Source: Methanobacterium_D oryzae
GTDB lineage: Archaea; Methanobacteriota; Methanobacteria; Methanobacteriales; Methanobacteriaceae
Direction of reading: 5' to 3'
NCBI RefSeq assembly: GCF_050433505.1
Contig: NZ_JBNPXC010000002.1
Location: 682,001-746,000, forward strand
Length of the DNA: 64,000 nucleotides
The stretch's first letter is position 1; each line of letters opens with the position of its first letter. Made by a program: the position numbers and the translations under genes. A model generated the notes under the pieces. It was not told where the DNA came from and ran no database searches. It saw nothing but the letters and a program-made list of their open reading frames with translations. Shown piece after piece: positions 25,499-35,258 of this stretch.

Positions 25499-26104
25499 AT
25501 GAAAAATAAGATTATAATACCAATAATAGCTGTATTTATCATTATTTCAGGATTTACAGCATATGGACTTACAAATGGCAATCTAGAAGATTTAGTATTT
25601 GACAAAATGACCTATAATTATACTTCACATATATGGATACCACCAAATAGTGCTAAAGGAGGTTCTTTAGGTGGTTACTATAAAATACAGGGCCAGGGCC
25701 GTGATTTCACTTTCCAGATAAAATTACCAGGGGCTGAAAAAGCAGAAAGTCCTCTTGATTACACAAAAGAAGGTCTTAACGGTACTGGTAAATTAGATAC
25801 TATTGAAATTACATATAATACGATTCAAGCGCTTCTATCACGTGATTTTAAGAAGGCGATGTTTGAAACCAAATTTTCAGGGAATTTTAATATGACCTGC
25901 GCCGCATGGAATGGAACAGGAACATTTAGAAGTCAAAATGATGAAATTCCTGGAACATTCAAAATTGACGGCCCCATGACTGATTGGGAAGGCACATTTA
26001 ACATAAAGAATGAAAATAGAATCATTTTAACTATGAATTATGTTTATTATCCTAATGGGCAAATAAGTAAGGCTAAAAAACTTAATGATACCATATACAT
26101 GTAA
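25499..26104 (+). CDS. secreted protein of unknown function
   Basis: 201 residues. N-terminal signal anchor (KIIIPIIAVFIIISGFTAYG) then a beta-rich domain with repeated 'G.F.....NGTG' strands (GNFNMTCAAWNGTGTFRSQ; EIPGTFKIDGPMTDWEGTFN), like a small lipocalin-type or beta-barrel fold. The GGTGATAATT ribosome site overlaps the end of the preceding T-tract. No family recognised. Downstream, 26105-26381 is non-coding. Confidence 0.6.
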   Translation: MKNKIIIPIIAVFIIISGFTAYGLTNGNLEDLVFDKMTYNYTSHIWIPPNSAKGGSLGGYYKIQGQGRDFTFQIKLPGAEKAESPLDYTKEGLNGTGKLDTIEITYNTIQALLSRDFKKAMFETKFSGNFNMTCAAWNGTGTFRSQNDEIPGTFKIDGPMTDWEGTFNIKNENRIILTMNYVYYPNGQISKAKKLNDTIYM

Positions 26105-26381
26105 ATACTATCTAATTATTTTTTTTATTATTTTTAAAAGTAGAAAATCTAAAATTGTGAGTCTTTCTATCTGCTATAGGATTCTAATTCCATGAACTAA
26201 TAATCTAAACTCATGAAGTCATAATTAATTAAAAAGAAGTTCTTAAACTATTAATTAATCATCTCTAAATTATGGAATAACTTTGCAAACATTAACTGTA
26301 ATGTTGGCCTAATAAAAAAATTAAACTTGAGTCATTTGAATTAAAAGCATGGAAACTACTAAAAGGCATTAAAAATAGATA

Positions 26382-27281
26382 TTAGAACACTATAAATGGC
26401 ATTATAAGGAATAATGTTGTATTTGATATTCCGTGGGATAAGGTAATTCCAAATAAGCTTCTGGTTTTTTGGAACATGTATCCATAAAACATTGAAACTG
26501 CAAATACAAATATAAGGTCAATGATTGAATGCCATCCTATGTGAAGACTTGTAAATAGTAGTGATGCGTAGAGTAATCCAAACATAGATCCAAATATTTT
26601 TTCAGTGTTTTGCTGTAAAATTCCTCTGAATAAGAGTTCTTCAGCAAATCCAGTAGATATTAGTAGAATTGTCCCGGCAAATATTATCATTAAAGGATCA
26701 AAAGTTGATATTAACGGTTTAACAGCTAAAACTTTGTATTCAGTAAATCCTAATAGAAAACCTGATGATGCGATAACAAGCTGTACCGGAATATTTCCAA
26801 AATTTAAGCCTAAATCTTTTCTTTTAAGTTTTTGAACCCTGATTAAAGTAAATGAAGCTGCAAATAATGGAATAGCAATTATAGGGAACCAGTAAAGTGC
26901 TTGTACCTGCATAAGAGGTACAGAAAGACCTATTATACGAATCATTGGTAATATCATCATAGATCTTAAAAGATTGGAATAATCACTGTTTTGAACTAAA
27001 GAAGAATGAATTAATAAAAAACAGATTACTAATACATCTATAATCAGACCTGCTTCGATGTTATAATAAGCATTTACAATTTCTGATAGGATTATCAGGG
27101 CTAAATAACCTAAAAGAACGAGTATTGACTTATAAGTTATATTAAATTTATGTTTAGATACTAATTTTGTATCTTGAACTATTTTTTTTTGAAGAGAATG
27201 AAATTGAGGATTAGTTTCATTAACATTTCCTTTTACCCTTTTTATTATTTGAAAAATCATTAGGGAATCTTTTCTTATCAT
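26382..27281 (-). CDS. CPBP family intramembrane metalloprotease
   Basis: 299 residues, about eight membrane helices. Carries the CPBP/Abi motifs: EELLFRGILQQ (Glu-Glu...Arg), LFTSLHIGWHS (His) and GITLSHGISN (His), the metal-binding set of type II CAAX prenyl protease relatives. Substrates could be prenylated proteins or secreted peptides; unknown here. It is a close paralogue of the membrane half of 27588-28931. Upstream, 27282-27587 contains only AT-rich promoter-like sequence. Confidence 0.8.
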   Translation of the reverse strand: MIRKDSLMIFQIIKRVKGNVNETNPQFHSLQKKIVQDTKLVSKHKFNITYKSILVLLGYLALIILSEIVNAYYNIEAGLIIDVLVICFLLIHSSLVQNSDYSNLLRSMMILPMIRIIGLSVPLMQVQALYWFPIIAIPLFAASFTLIRVQKLKRKDLGLNFGNIPVQLVIASSGFLLGFTEYKVLAVKPLISTFDPLMIIFAGTILLISTGFAEELLFRGILQQNTEKIFGSMFGLLYASLLFTSLHIGWHSIIDLIFVFAVSMFYGYMFQKTRSLFGITLSHGISNTTLFLIMPFIVF

Positions 27282-27587
27282 TCTATCAACCTAAGGTAAT
27301 TTTGATCTTAAATTAGATCAAATAATATATGTGAAAAATTTCACAATTAATTTTATTTCATTATAAACATTCTTCAGTAATTAACCCTTAAAATACTTTA
27401 CTATAATTAATTATTTTCATAAATTAATTCACAGTTTATTGAGACGCGAAAAATAATATATTACCCATTTTAAATCGTCTTTTATCAAATTATTTGTTTA
27501 AAAAGGTTTAAATATATAAATAATTTTCTATAAGAATTAGTTAGTATAAACAATCATTTAAGCTTATTAAAAAATTAAAATAAGATA

Positions 27588-28931
27588 TTATAAAAGAAAG
27601 TGAATAATTTTAGGTGCAATGAAAGGCATTACAAGAAATAACATTGAATTTGATATTCCGTGGGATAAGGTAATTCCAAATAGACTTCTGGTTTTTTGAA
27701 ATACGTATCCATAGAATAAAGCAACCATGAATACAAATGCCCAATCAAAAGCAGAATTCCAGCCTATGTGAAGAGATGTGAAAAGTAATGATGCATATAA
27801 TAGTCCGAATATGTTACCATAAACATTTTCAATATTTTTTTGAATTATTCCCCTGAATAATAGTTCTTCAGCTAACCCTGTTGATATTAATATTATAAAA
27901 CCCGCTGATAGAACAGCGATGAAATTAAAATGAGGTATTAATGGTGCTGGTTTTAGAATTAAGTATTCTATAAATCCAAGAAATAGCCCGCTTAGTGCTA
28001 TGGTTAATTGAATTGGAATGTTACCTAAAGTTAAGCCAAGATTTACCCTGTTAAGTTTCTGGATTCTTATTATCATGAATGAAGCTGCAAATAACGGTAT
28101 AGCTATTATAAAGAACCTGTATAATGGATCTATTTGCATTATAGGTAATGAAAGAGAAATTATACGAATCATGGGTATGGCCATCATTGACATCAATAAA
28201 TTAGAGAAATTATATGATTCTTCTAATGAGGAGTGAATTAAAAGTATAAAAAGTATGGCTACATGCAGACTAAGGCCTAATTCTAAACTATAATATGTTG
28301 TAATTACTTCTGCAGTGCAAATAAAAATTAGATATGCTGCAAGGAATGCTATTTTTGTTTTGGTTACTCTTATTTTTGATCTTCTACTTTCAAGTTTATT
28401 TATGGCTATGTTGATTTTCCTTTCTCTAGTTCGGTCTTTAACTTTTTTAAATAGTTCTAATGATATTTTATAATCTATTAAAGCGTCTTCTAATGCTTCC
28501 TGCATTTCATAGGTATTGGCAATTAAATTAGAAATTATTCCTGCTCTTTTATAATCATTAGCTTTTTGGAACTTTTTCATTGCTTTTTGGTAGTATTCCC
28601 TTGCTTCTTCGTGTTTATTGTATCTTTCAGAAACTATACCAAGCCCTACTAATGAATAACCTGCCCCAATATAGTCTTTAATTTGATTATACAAATCTAA
28701 TGATTTTTCATAGTTTTTTTGTGCTTTACTTAATTTTCCCATTTCAATGTAAATATCTCCAATTTCAAGAAGTACATCTGCCTCATTTTGGGAATAATTT
28801 CCTTTTTTAAATAGTTGAAGGGCTTTATAATAATATGGGAGAGATTCCTCTAATTTTCCTGCGCTATAAAACTTTGTTCCTAAATCAAATGCTAGTTTCG
28901 CCTCTGTTATGTCCATTGATTCACTCCTCAT
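27588..28931 (-). CDS. TPR-CPBP intramembrane protease fusion
   Basis: 447 residues. Residues ~10-200 hold four to five tetratricopeptide repeats (LAFDLGTKFYSAGKLEESLP, KAQKNYEKSLDLYNQIKDYI, EEAREYYQKAMKKFQKAND). From ~205 comes a CPBP protease with EELLFRGIIQKNIE, LFTSLHIGWNS and GITLSHGISN. The TPRs should lie in the cytoplasm and may recruit substrate. The membrane part is closely similar to the neighbouring 26382-27281 protein, which lacks the TPRs, pointing to a local duplication with gain or loss of the TPR part. Confidence 0.8.
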   Translation of the reverse strand: MRSESMDITEAKLAFDLGTKFYSAGKLEESLPYYYKALQLFKKGNYSQNEADVLLEIGDIYIEMGKLSKAQKNYEKSLDLYNQIKDYIGAGYSLVGLGIVSERYNKHEEAREYYQKAMKKFQKANDYKRAGIISNLIANTYEMQEALEDALIDYKISLELFKKVKDRTRERKINIAINKLESRRSKIRVTKTKIAFLAAYLIFICTAEVITTYYSLELGLSLHVAILFILLIHSSLEESYNFSNLLMSMMAIPMIRIISLSLPIMQIDPLYRFFIIAIPLFAASFMIIRIQKLNRVNLGLTLGNIPIQLTIALSGLFLGFIEYLILKPAPLIPHFNFIAVLSAGFIILISTGLAEELLFRGIIQKNIENVYGNIFGLLYASLLFTSLHIGWNSAFDWAFVFMVALFYGYVFQKTRSLFGITLSHGISNSMLFLVMPFIAPKIIHFLL

Positions 28932-29104
28932 ACTTAGAAAATAGAATAATTCAGTTTTATATAATATGATATATATAACTTATTCTGCAGCTAATTTTGA
29001 TGCAAAACACTTATAAAGTGAGAATTGTAACATGTATTTAAGGTGGTAAAAGAGTATTTGTGAATAATACTTATTAATATTAATAATAATATTTTGGGGA
29101 TTAA

Positions 29105-30100
29105 ATGATTAAGTTAACAGCGATAATACCGGCATATAACGAAGAATTAGCTATTGGTAGTATAGTTATTGGTTCTAAAAAACATGTTGACAGAGTAATT
29201 GTTATTGATGATGGAAGCGTTGATAATACTGTGGAGATAGCTCAGCTTGCAGGAGCAGATGTAATATCTCATGAAACTAATAAAGGTAAAGGTATTGCTT
29301 TAAAAACAGGCTTATTAGCTGCTCGAAATTCAGATATTATAATAACACTTGATTCTGATGGTCAACATAATTATGATGAAATTCCCAAACTCATTGCTCC
29401 AATTATTAATGGTGAAGCAGATATTGTAAATGGAAGCCGTTATTTAAATGGCGATAAAAAAGACACTCCGAAGTATAGGCGTGTGGGCCAAACAGTACTC
29501 GATAAAGCCACCAAAATTAGTAGCGGTTTTGATATTACTGATAGTCAAAGTGGATTTAGGGCATTTGCCAGACATACCATTCCTGCTTTTAGGTTTAAAT
29601 GTAATGGTTTTGGTATTGAAAGTGAAATGTTAATGGATGCAGCAAATGCAGGTTTAAGAATTAAAGAAGTTGAAATTGGGGTTAGATATGATCTGGACGG
29701 ATCTACAAAGAACCCTGTAACTCATGGTTTTGGAGTTTTAATGAATATAATAAATGACCTGGAATTTCAAAGACCATTACTTTTCTTTACATTACCTGGT
29801 GTTATCATTTGTATAATAGGAATCACATTAGGTCTTATATTCTTTGGAGACTATCTATCTCACTCTATTAGTATTTCAGGCGTTCCTTATGCTTCTAAGA
29901 GTTTGATGCCTACAATTTTAGCCATAATGTTAACTTTAGGTGGAGGATTTTTAGCACTTACTGGAATTATTTTAGACTCAATGTCCAAAATGATTAAACA
30001 CGTTTTAAATAACCCAAATAGCAATGTCGGCACTTCTAACATTAGACCTGATATTAAAATAGAAACTTCACAAGATTTAACACTTAAAACTGGTAAATAA
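29105..30100 (+). CDS. DPM1-like family 2 glycosyltransferase with C-terminal membrane helices
   Basis: 331 residues. GT-A fold: LTAIIPAYNEELAIGSIVIG, VIVIDDGSVDNTVEIAQLAG, IIITLDSDGQHNYDEIPKLI (DxD-type metal site), NGSRYLNGDKKDTPKYRRVG, SQSGFRAF. Two C-terminal helices (LLFFTLPGVIICIIGITLGL; PTILAIMLTLGGGFLALTGI). Archaeal members make dolichyl-phosphate sugars (AglD/DPM1-like). RBS GGGGATTAA just before the ATG. It stands alone; 30101-30584 downstream has no convincing gene apart from a 40-codon frame at 30125-30247. Confidence 0.85.
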   Translation: MIKLTAIIPAYNEELAIGSIVIGSKKHVDRVIVIDDGSVDNTVEIAQLAGADVISHETNKGKGIALKTGLLAARNSDIIITLDSDGQHNYDEIPKLIAPIINGEADIVNGSRYLNGDKKDTPKYRRVGQTVLDKATKISSGFDITDSQSGFRAFARHTIPAFRFKCNGFGIESEMLMDAANAGLRIKEVEIGVRYDLDGSTKNPVTHGFGVLMNIINDLEFQRPLLFFTLPGVIICIIGITLGLIFFGDYLSHSISISGVPYASKSLMPTILAIMLTLGGGFLALTGIILDSMSKMIKHVLNNPNSNVGTSNIRPDIKIETSQDLTLKTGK

Positions 30101-30124
30101 TCTTCTTGATATTATTAAAATACC

Positions 30125-30247
30125 ATGTTAAGCAAAAACAGGATTATAACTAGCATTATGCTGGATATTATGCAGGATATCAGAGGATACTTTTTGTTTT
30201 TGAAAGAATCATATAACATTGAATTTCAATTTTATTTAGGCTTCTAA
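30125..30247 (+). CDS. possible small ORF, 40 aa
   Basis: ATG at 30125 to stop 30245-30247. The product begins MLSKNRIITSIMLDIMQDIR and ends NIEFQFYLGF: a basic N-terminus with an amphipathic helix. No ribosome site is visible and no family is recognised. It may be chance, or the remnant of a longer gene in the 484-base gap before rfbF. Confidence 0.15.
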   Translation: MLSKNRIITSIMLDIMQDIRGYFLFLKESYNIEFQFYLGF

Positions 30248-30584
30248 AAATATTTGAAGTATAGAAATCATATTTTATTCTATTTCTCTTAAAAAGTATT
30301 TAATTTGCTAATTTTTAAGCAATGTACGGTTTAATTTGAATTTTATAAATATATCTTATGTTTTAAATTGTTTTTAATCCCTTTAATTTTAAATATTATT
30401 TTTTAATATTCTAAATTCTTAAAACGAGTTGATTCTATTGTTTTTCGTTTTAATTAAAGTTCTTTTTTGATTTGTAGATAATTATAAATATAATTAATAA
30501 CTTAATAAAATAATATATTATTTAATTTATAAAATCATGTATCAAAGATTTTATAAGAAATTTCAATCCTAAAAAGGAGATAAT

Positions 30585-31424
30585 ATGAAAGTAGTATTAT
30601 TATGCGGAGGATTAGGGACACGTCTTAAGGAAGAAACAGAATTTAGACCTAAACCAATGGTGAAAATTGGTGAAAAACCAATATTATGGCATATAATGAA
30701 AACCTATTCACATTACGGGTTTAAAGACTTTTTAATCTGCCTCGGATACAAGGGCAATATGATAAAAGAATACTTTTTAAACTATAAAATAATGAACAAC
30801 GACTTCACAATACAGCTAGGCAACAAAGAAAACATAGAATTCCATAATAACCATACAGAATATGATTGGAATATAACACTTGTAGACACTGGAATGCACT
30901 CACAAACAGGTTCCAGAGTAAAAAAAATTGAAAACTATATAGATGATGATTATTTCTTACTCACTTATGGGGATGGAGTTGCTAATGTTAATATCCGAGA
31001 GCTTGTTAAGTTCCATAAATCTCATGGAAAAATAGGTACCATGACTGGAGTTCATCCATCTTCAAGATTTGGTGAATTTGAACTTGCCGGAAATCAGGTA
31101 CTCGAATTTAACGAAAAACCACAGACAAAAGAGGGTTTAATTAACGGCGGATTCTTCGTTTTTAATAAAGAATTTTTTAAATACTTACATGAGGAAGAAG
31201 ATTGTATTTTGGAAAAATCGCCTCTTGTGGATTTAGCAGCTGATGGGGAATTAATGGTTTATCCTCATGATGGGTTCTGGCAGTGTATTGATACTTATAG
31301 AGAACTTGAAGTATTGAATGAATTATGGGAAAAGGGGGAAACTCCCTGGAAAGTATGGGATAAGCCTGAACTGGAGGTAGAGTCTTGGAAAGCGATTTCT
31401 GGAAAGAAAGAAACGTCTTTATAA
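30585..31424 (+). CDS. rfbF: glucose-1-phosphate cytidylyltransferase
   Basis: 279 residues. Nucleotidyltransferase opening MKVVLLCGGLGTRLKEETEF, then RPKPMVKIGEKPILWHIMKT, LTYGDGVANV and GGFFVFNKEFFKYL, the RfbF/DdhA signature. It makes CDP-glucose from CTP and glucose 1-phosphate, the first step to CDP-3,6-dideoxyhexoses. AAAGGAGAT ribosome site; TATA-like ATTTATAAAA at 30525. Its 3' end overlaps rfbG by 40 bases. First gene of a five-gene operon to 35089. Confidence 0.93.
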   Translation: MKVVLLCGGLGTRLKEETEFRPKPMVKIGEKPILWHIMKTYSHYGFKDFLICLGYKGNMIKEYFLNYKIMNNDFTIQLGNKENIEFHNNHTEYDWNITLVDTGMHSQTGSRVKKIENYIDDDYFLLTYGDGVANVNIRELVKFHKSHGKIGTMTGVHPSSRFGEFELAGNQVLEFNEKPQTKEGLINGGFFVFNKEFFKYLHEEEDCILEKSPLVDLAADGELMVYPHDGFWQCIDTYRELEVLNELWEKGETPWKVWDKPELEVESWKAISGKKETSL

Positions 31425-32404
31425 CAGGTTGCACTGGTTTACTTGGATCATGGCTTACTAAAGCTTTGGTGGAAAAAGAGGCTAATGTTATTGGACTGAT
31501 TCGAGATAGTGTACCTAAATCTAATCTTAATGGATCTGGATTTAAAGATAAAATAGTTACTGTTAGAGGTGAAGTAGAGGATTATTTTCTACTTGAACGT
31601 GTTTTAAATGAATATGAAATTGATACTGTTTTTCATCTTGCTGCTCAAACTATAGTTACTATTGCAAATCGTAATCCGATTTCTACTTTTGAAGCTAATA
31701 TTAAGGGGACTTGGAATATTTTGGAAGCTTGTAGAAGATCTCCTCTTGTAGAAAGTATTGTTTGTGCTTCAAGTGATAAGGCTTATGGAGAACAAATAAA
31801 GCTTCCTTATGATGAGAATACTCCTCTTGAGGGCAGACATCCTTATGATGTTTCTAAAAGTTGTTCAGATTTAATATGTAGTTCATATTATGAAACATAT
31901 GAATTACCAGTTTGTGTTACAAGATGTGGTAATTTCTATGGTGGTGGAGATTTAAATTTTAATAGAATAGTGCCGGGTACGATTCGTTCTGTTTTAAAAA
32001 ATGAAAGACCCCTTATAAGAAGTGATGGCACTATGATACGGGATTATTTCTATATTGAAGATGGTGCTGCTGCATATATGTTGCTTGCAGAAAAGATGAA
32101 TAATAAAATTCATGGAAAAGCGTTTAATTTTAGTAATGAGTATCCCCTTAATGTTTTAGAAATTGTGGATAAAATTTTAGATGTAATGAACAGCGACTTA
32201 GAACCTATTATATTGAATGAAGTATCGAATGAAATTAAATATCAGTACCTCTCTTCAAAGAATGCGAGGGAATATTTAGATTGGCTTCCTCTTTATACTA
32301 TGGAAGAAGGTTTATGTAAAACTGTTAACTGGTATAAGATGTTTTTTGATGATCCAGAATTTGTAAATAAGACTGATTTTGATCTTTTAGAACAAGCATT
32401 ATAA
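31385..32404 (+). CDS. rfbG: CDP-glucose 4,6-dehydratase
   Basis: 339 residues from a TTG at 31385, supported by GGAGGTAGAG just upstream. Short-chain dehydrogenase fold: VFITGCTGLLGSWLTKALVE (NAD-binding), AAQTIVTIANRNPISTFEAN, the Tyr-Lys pair in EGRHPYDVSKSCSDLICSSY, and CVTRCGNFYGGGDLNFNRIV. Converts CDP-glucose to CDP-4-dehydro-6-deoxyglucose. The long overlap with rfbF suggests translational coupling. Confidence 0.93.
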   Translation: MESDFWKERNVFITGCTGLLGSWLTKALVEKEANVIGLIRDSVPKSNLNGSGFKDKIVTVRGEVEDYFLLERVLNEYEIDTVFHLAAQTIVTIANRNPISTFEANIKGTWNILEACRRSPLVESIVCASSDKAYGEQIKLPYDENTPLEGRHPYDVSKSCSDLICSSYYETYELPVCVTRCGNFYGGGDLNFNRIVPGTIRSVLKNERPLIRSDGTMIRDYFYIEDGAAAYMLLAEKMNNKIHGKAFNFSNEYPLNVLEIVDKILDVMNSDLEPIILNEVSNEIKYQYLSSKNAREYLDWLPLYTMEEGLCKTVNWYKMFFDDPEFVNKTDFDLLEQAL

Positions 32405-32414
32405 AGGAATAAGT

Positions 32415-33197
32415 ATGAAAATAGTTTTCCTTGGAACAAATGGTTGGTATGATACTGAAACTGGTAACACTACTTGCACGTTAATAGAAACCAGTGATTA
32501 TTACTTAATTTTAGATGCAGGTAATGGATTCTACAAATTAAACGATTACATACCCAATATCGAGAATAATCAGCAAGAAAGAAAATATGAAAACTCAGAT
32601 AAACAAGTTTATCTTTTTTTAAGTCATTTCCATATGGATCATATAGAAGGTTTACATTCACTTAATAAATTCAATTTTAAAGAAGGAATCAATATATATG
32701 GACAATTAGGAACCCAAAAAGCTCTTAATACTATTATTAATGAGCCTTATACAGTTCCATTCGACATATTACCATTTGAAGTTGATATTCATGAATTAGA
32801 TGAAGGACAGCATAATATTCCCTTTAGTGTCGAATGTAGATTTTTACCTCATTCTTCAAAATGTTTAGGTTACCGATTTGAAATCGATGGAAAAACTATT
32901 ACATATTGCACTGATACTGGTATGAGTGAAAATGCAGTGAAACTTGCAAAAAATGCTGATCTGCTAATTACTGAATGCTCATTTAAATTCTACCAAAGTA
33001 ATCCTGAATGGCCTCATTTAAATCCTGAAGATGCTGTAAAGATTGCAAAAGATGCTGATGCTAAAATTTTGGCTTTAACGCATTTTGATGCTAATAATTA
33101 TCGTTCAATAGAGGAACGGGATGAAATACTAACCAAAATGAAGGATAATTTCCAGGATCTTCTTGTTGCACATGATAATATGGAAATAATTCTTTAA
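32415..33197 (+). CDS. metallo-beta-lactamase-fold hydrolase
   Basis: 260 residues. LFLSHFHMDHIEGLHSLNKF holds the metal-binding HxHxDH at residues 71-76; further ligands are FLPHSSKCLGY, TYCTDTGMSE and ALTHFDANNYRS. It resembles the RNase Z/PhnP-like branch that cleaves phosphodiesters. It sits inside the CDP-deoxysugar operon, ten bases after rfbG and 15 before rfbH, an unusual partner for this pathway. It could hydrolyse a cyclic nucleotide or CDP-sugar intermediate; no substrate can be read. Confidence 0.8.
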   Translation: MKIVFLGTNGWYDTETGNTTCTLIETSDYYLILDAGNGFYKLNDYIPNIENNQQERKYENSDKQVYLFLSHFHMDHIEGLHSLNKFNFKEGINIYGQLGTQKALNTIINEPYTVPFDILPFEVDIHELDEGQHNIPFSVECRFLPHSSKCLGYRFEIDGKTITYCTDTGMSENAVKLAKNADLLITECSFKFYQSNPEWPHLNPEDAVKIAKDADAKILALTHFDANNYRSIEERDEILTKMKDNFQDLLVAHDNMEIIL

Positions 33198-33212
33198 TTA
33201 TGCGTGATTAAT

Positions 33213-34556
33213 ATGAAATCAAAAGATGAACTTAAAAAGGAAATATTCGAAAAAGTAATTGAACTCTACAACCTCAAAAAAGAGGATGAAGAATTTATTC
33301 CAGGGGAATCTACTGTTAACTATGCGGGTCGTGTTTTTGATGAAAAAGAAATTATTAAATTAGTGGATTCATCCCTTGACTTCTGGCTTACAGCTGGAAA
33401 ATATGCAAATCAATTTGAAAAAGAACTAGCAAACTTTTTAGGAACTAGATACTGTTTACTTACAAATTCAGGTTCTTCAGCAAATTTACTTGCAATTTCA
33501 GCCTTAACCTCACCCAAATTAGGTGAGAAACAACTTAAACCTGGTGATGAGGTTATAACTACTTCATGTGGTTTTCCAACTACACTAAATCCTATTATTC
33601 AAAATAATTTAAAACCCCTTTTTATTGATGTTCAAAAAGGAAATTATAATATTCAGGCAGATAAAATCGAAGATGCATTATCAGAAAACACCAAGGCCAT
33701 GTTTATCCCACATACACTTGGTAATCCTGCAGAAATTGATAAGATCATGCAGATTTCAAAGGAATATAAACTCTGGTTTGTTGAGGATAATTGTGATGCT
33801 TTAGGTTCAATGTATAATGGTAAATATACAGGTTCTTATGGTCATATTTCAACATTTAGTTTCTATCCTGCACATCATATAACTATGGGTGAAGGAGGGG
33901 CTCTGGCAACAAATAATCCCTTACTAAAGGATATTATTGCTTCCTTTAGAGATTGGGGAAGGGATTGTTGGTGTGAACCCGGTTGTGATAATACCTGCAG
34001 AAAACGTTTCAACTGGCAGTTAGGTGATTTGCCTGCGGGATATGATCATAAATATATGTACTCTCATATCGGTTATAATCTTAAAGTTACAGATATGCAA
34101 GCAGCTATTGGCGTTGAACAGCTTAAAAAATTGCCAGAATTCATTGAAGCTAGAAAGAAAAATTTCAATACATTATATGATTCTTTAAAACCTTATGAAG
34201 AGTATTTAATTTTACCTAAATGGGATACTAATTCCGAGCCAAGCTGGTTTGGGTTTCCGATCCTTGTGAAAGATAGTGCCCCATTTACCCGGGATGACAT
34301 GGTAAATTATCTTGAAAATAATAAAATAGCTACAAGAATGCTATTTGGCGGTAATCTTATCAGACAGCCTGCTTACCAAAATATTCAGTTTAGACAGATA
34401 GATTCACTTGAAAATTCAGATTTGGTGATGAATAATCTCTTCTGGATAGGTGTATATCCGGGGATAGATGATAGGAAAATGAATTATGTTATTCAAGTTT
34501 TAAACAATTTTTTAAACGCCACAGTTAAAAGTAAATCGGAGAAAATAGCCATATAA
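33213..34556 (+). CDS. rfbH: CDP-4-dehydro-6-deoxyglucose 3-dehydrase (E1)
   Basis: 447 residues from the ATG at 33213 (after GCGTGATTAAT). DegT-like fold, but the PLP/PMP Lys is replaced by His (SFYPAHHITMGEGGALATNN), the hallmark of RfbH/AscC dehydrases that use PMP. The [2Fe-2S] cluster cysteines are present (WCEPGCDNTCRKRFNW). It removes the C3 hydroxyl in 3,6-dideoxyhexose synthesis. The NADH-dependent iron-sulfur reductase (E3, RfbI/AscD) that completes the step is not in the window. Confidence 0.93.
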   Translation: MKSKDELKKEIFEKVIELYNLKKEDEEFIPGESTVNYAGRVFDEKEIIKLVDSSLDFWLTAGKYANQFEKELANFLGTRYCLLTNSGSSANLLAISALTSPKLGEKQLKPGDEVITTSCGFPTTLNPIIQNNLKPLFIDVQKGNYNIQADKIEDALSENTKAMFIPHTLGNPAEIDKIMQISKEYKLWFVEDNCDALGSMYNGKYTGSYGHISTFSFYPAHHITMGEGGALATNNPLLKDIIASFRDWGRDCWCEPGCDNTCRKRFNWQLGDLPAGYDHKYMYSHIGYNLKVTDMQAAIGVEQLKKLPEFIEARKKNFNTLYDSLKPYEEYLILPKWDTNSEPSWFGFPILVKDSAPFTRDDMVNYLENNKIATRMLFGGNLIRQPAYQNIQFRQIDSLENSDLVMNNLFWIGVYPGIDDRKMNYVIQVLNNFLNATVKSKSEKIAI

Positions 34557-34588
34557 ACACTTTAAATAATTAATTTTGCGTGGATACT

Positions 34589-35089
34589 ATGATTTATAAA
34601 AATAAGGATTTGATGAATGTTCCTGGAATTAAAGGGAACTATATACATGATGTTGAGATTAAGGTTTTAAAGAAAATTCCTGATGAACGCGGAAGTATTT
34701 ATCATATGTTAAGGTCTGATGATGAGATTTTTGAAGGTTTTGGCGAAATTTATTTTTCTAAAGTATATCCAAATGTGATTAAGGGATGGCATATTCATAA
34801 AAAGATGGTACTGAACTATGCTGTAATTTATGGAATGATCAAACTTGTTCTTTATGATAATAGGGATAATTCACCTACAAAGGGTAATTTGATGGAGATC
34901 TTTATGGGTGAAGATAATTATATGTTGGTTAAAGTTCCTTCAATGGTATGGAATGGTTTTAAGGGAATTGGAGATAAAACTGCAATAGTTGTAAATTGTG
35001 CTTCTATTCCTCATGATCCTGAAGAAATAGAGAGACAAGATCCATTTACAGAAGATATTCCTTATAATTGGAATATTAGACATGAATAA
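34589..35089 (+). CDS. cupin sugar epimerase (RmlC/AscE-like)
   Basis: 166 residues from the ATG at 34589 (GCGTGGATAC upstream). DTDP-sugar isomerase-type cupin: LKKIPDERGSIYHMLRSDDE, EIYFSKVYPNVIKGWHIHKK, VLYDNRDNSPTKGN, MVWNGFKGIGDKTAIVVNCA. The family His in GWHIHK is present. In a CDP-deoxysugar operon it probably acts as a 5-epimerase (ascarylose-type) or 3,5-epimerase. Last gene of the operon; T-rich sequence follows at about 35100-35115. Confidence 0.8.
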   Translation: MIYKNKDLMNVPGIKGNYIHDVEIKVLKKIPDERGSIYHMLRSDDEIFEGFGEIYFSKVYPNVIKGWHIHKKMVLNYAVIYGMIKLVLYDNRDNSPTKGNLMEIFMGEDNYMLVKVPSMVWNGFKGIGDKTAIVVNCASIPHDPEEIERQDPFTEDIPYNWNIRHE

Positions 35090-35258
35090 TTAATTGAATT
35101 ATTATTTTTTTGTCTTACAGAATAATACAAAATTAGATTTATAACTATTTTTTTTGTAGTTTGTGGTATAGTTATTACTAAAATTATATACTAATTGACA
35201 TTTTTTAAATTTATAGATACATTAAGATTTTTAAAAATAAAAGAAAAAAGAGAATTTA

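Noticed and set aside
30421..30451. Inverted repeat AAAACGA...TCGTTTT upstream of rfbF
   Set aside because: Seven bp with a 17-base loop in very AT-rich DNA is expected by chance; not linked to the TATA box.
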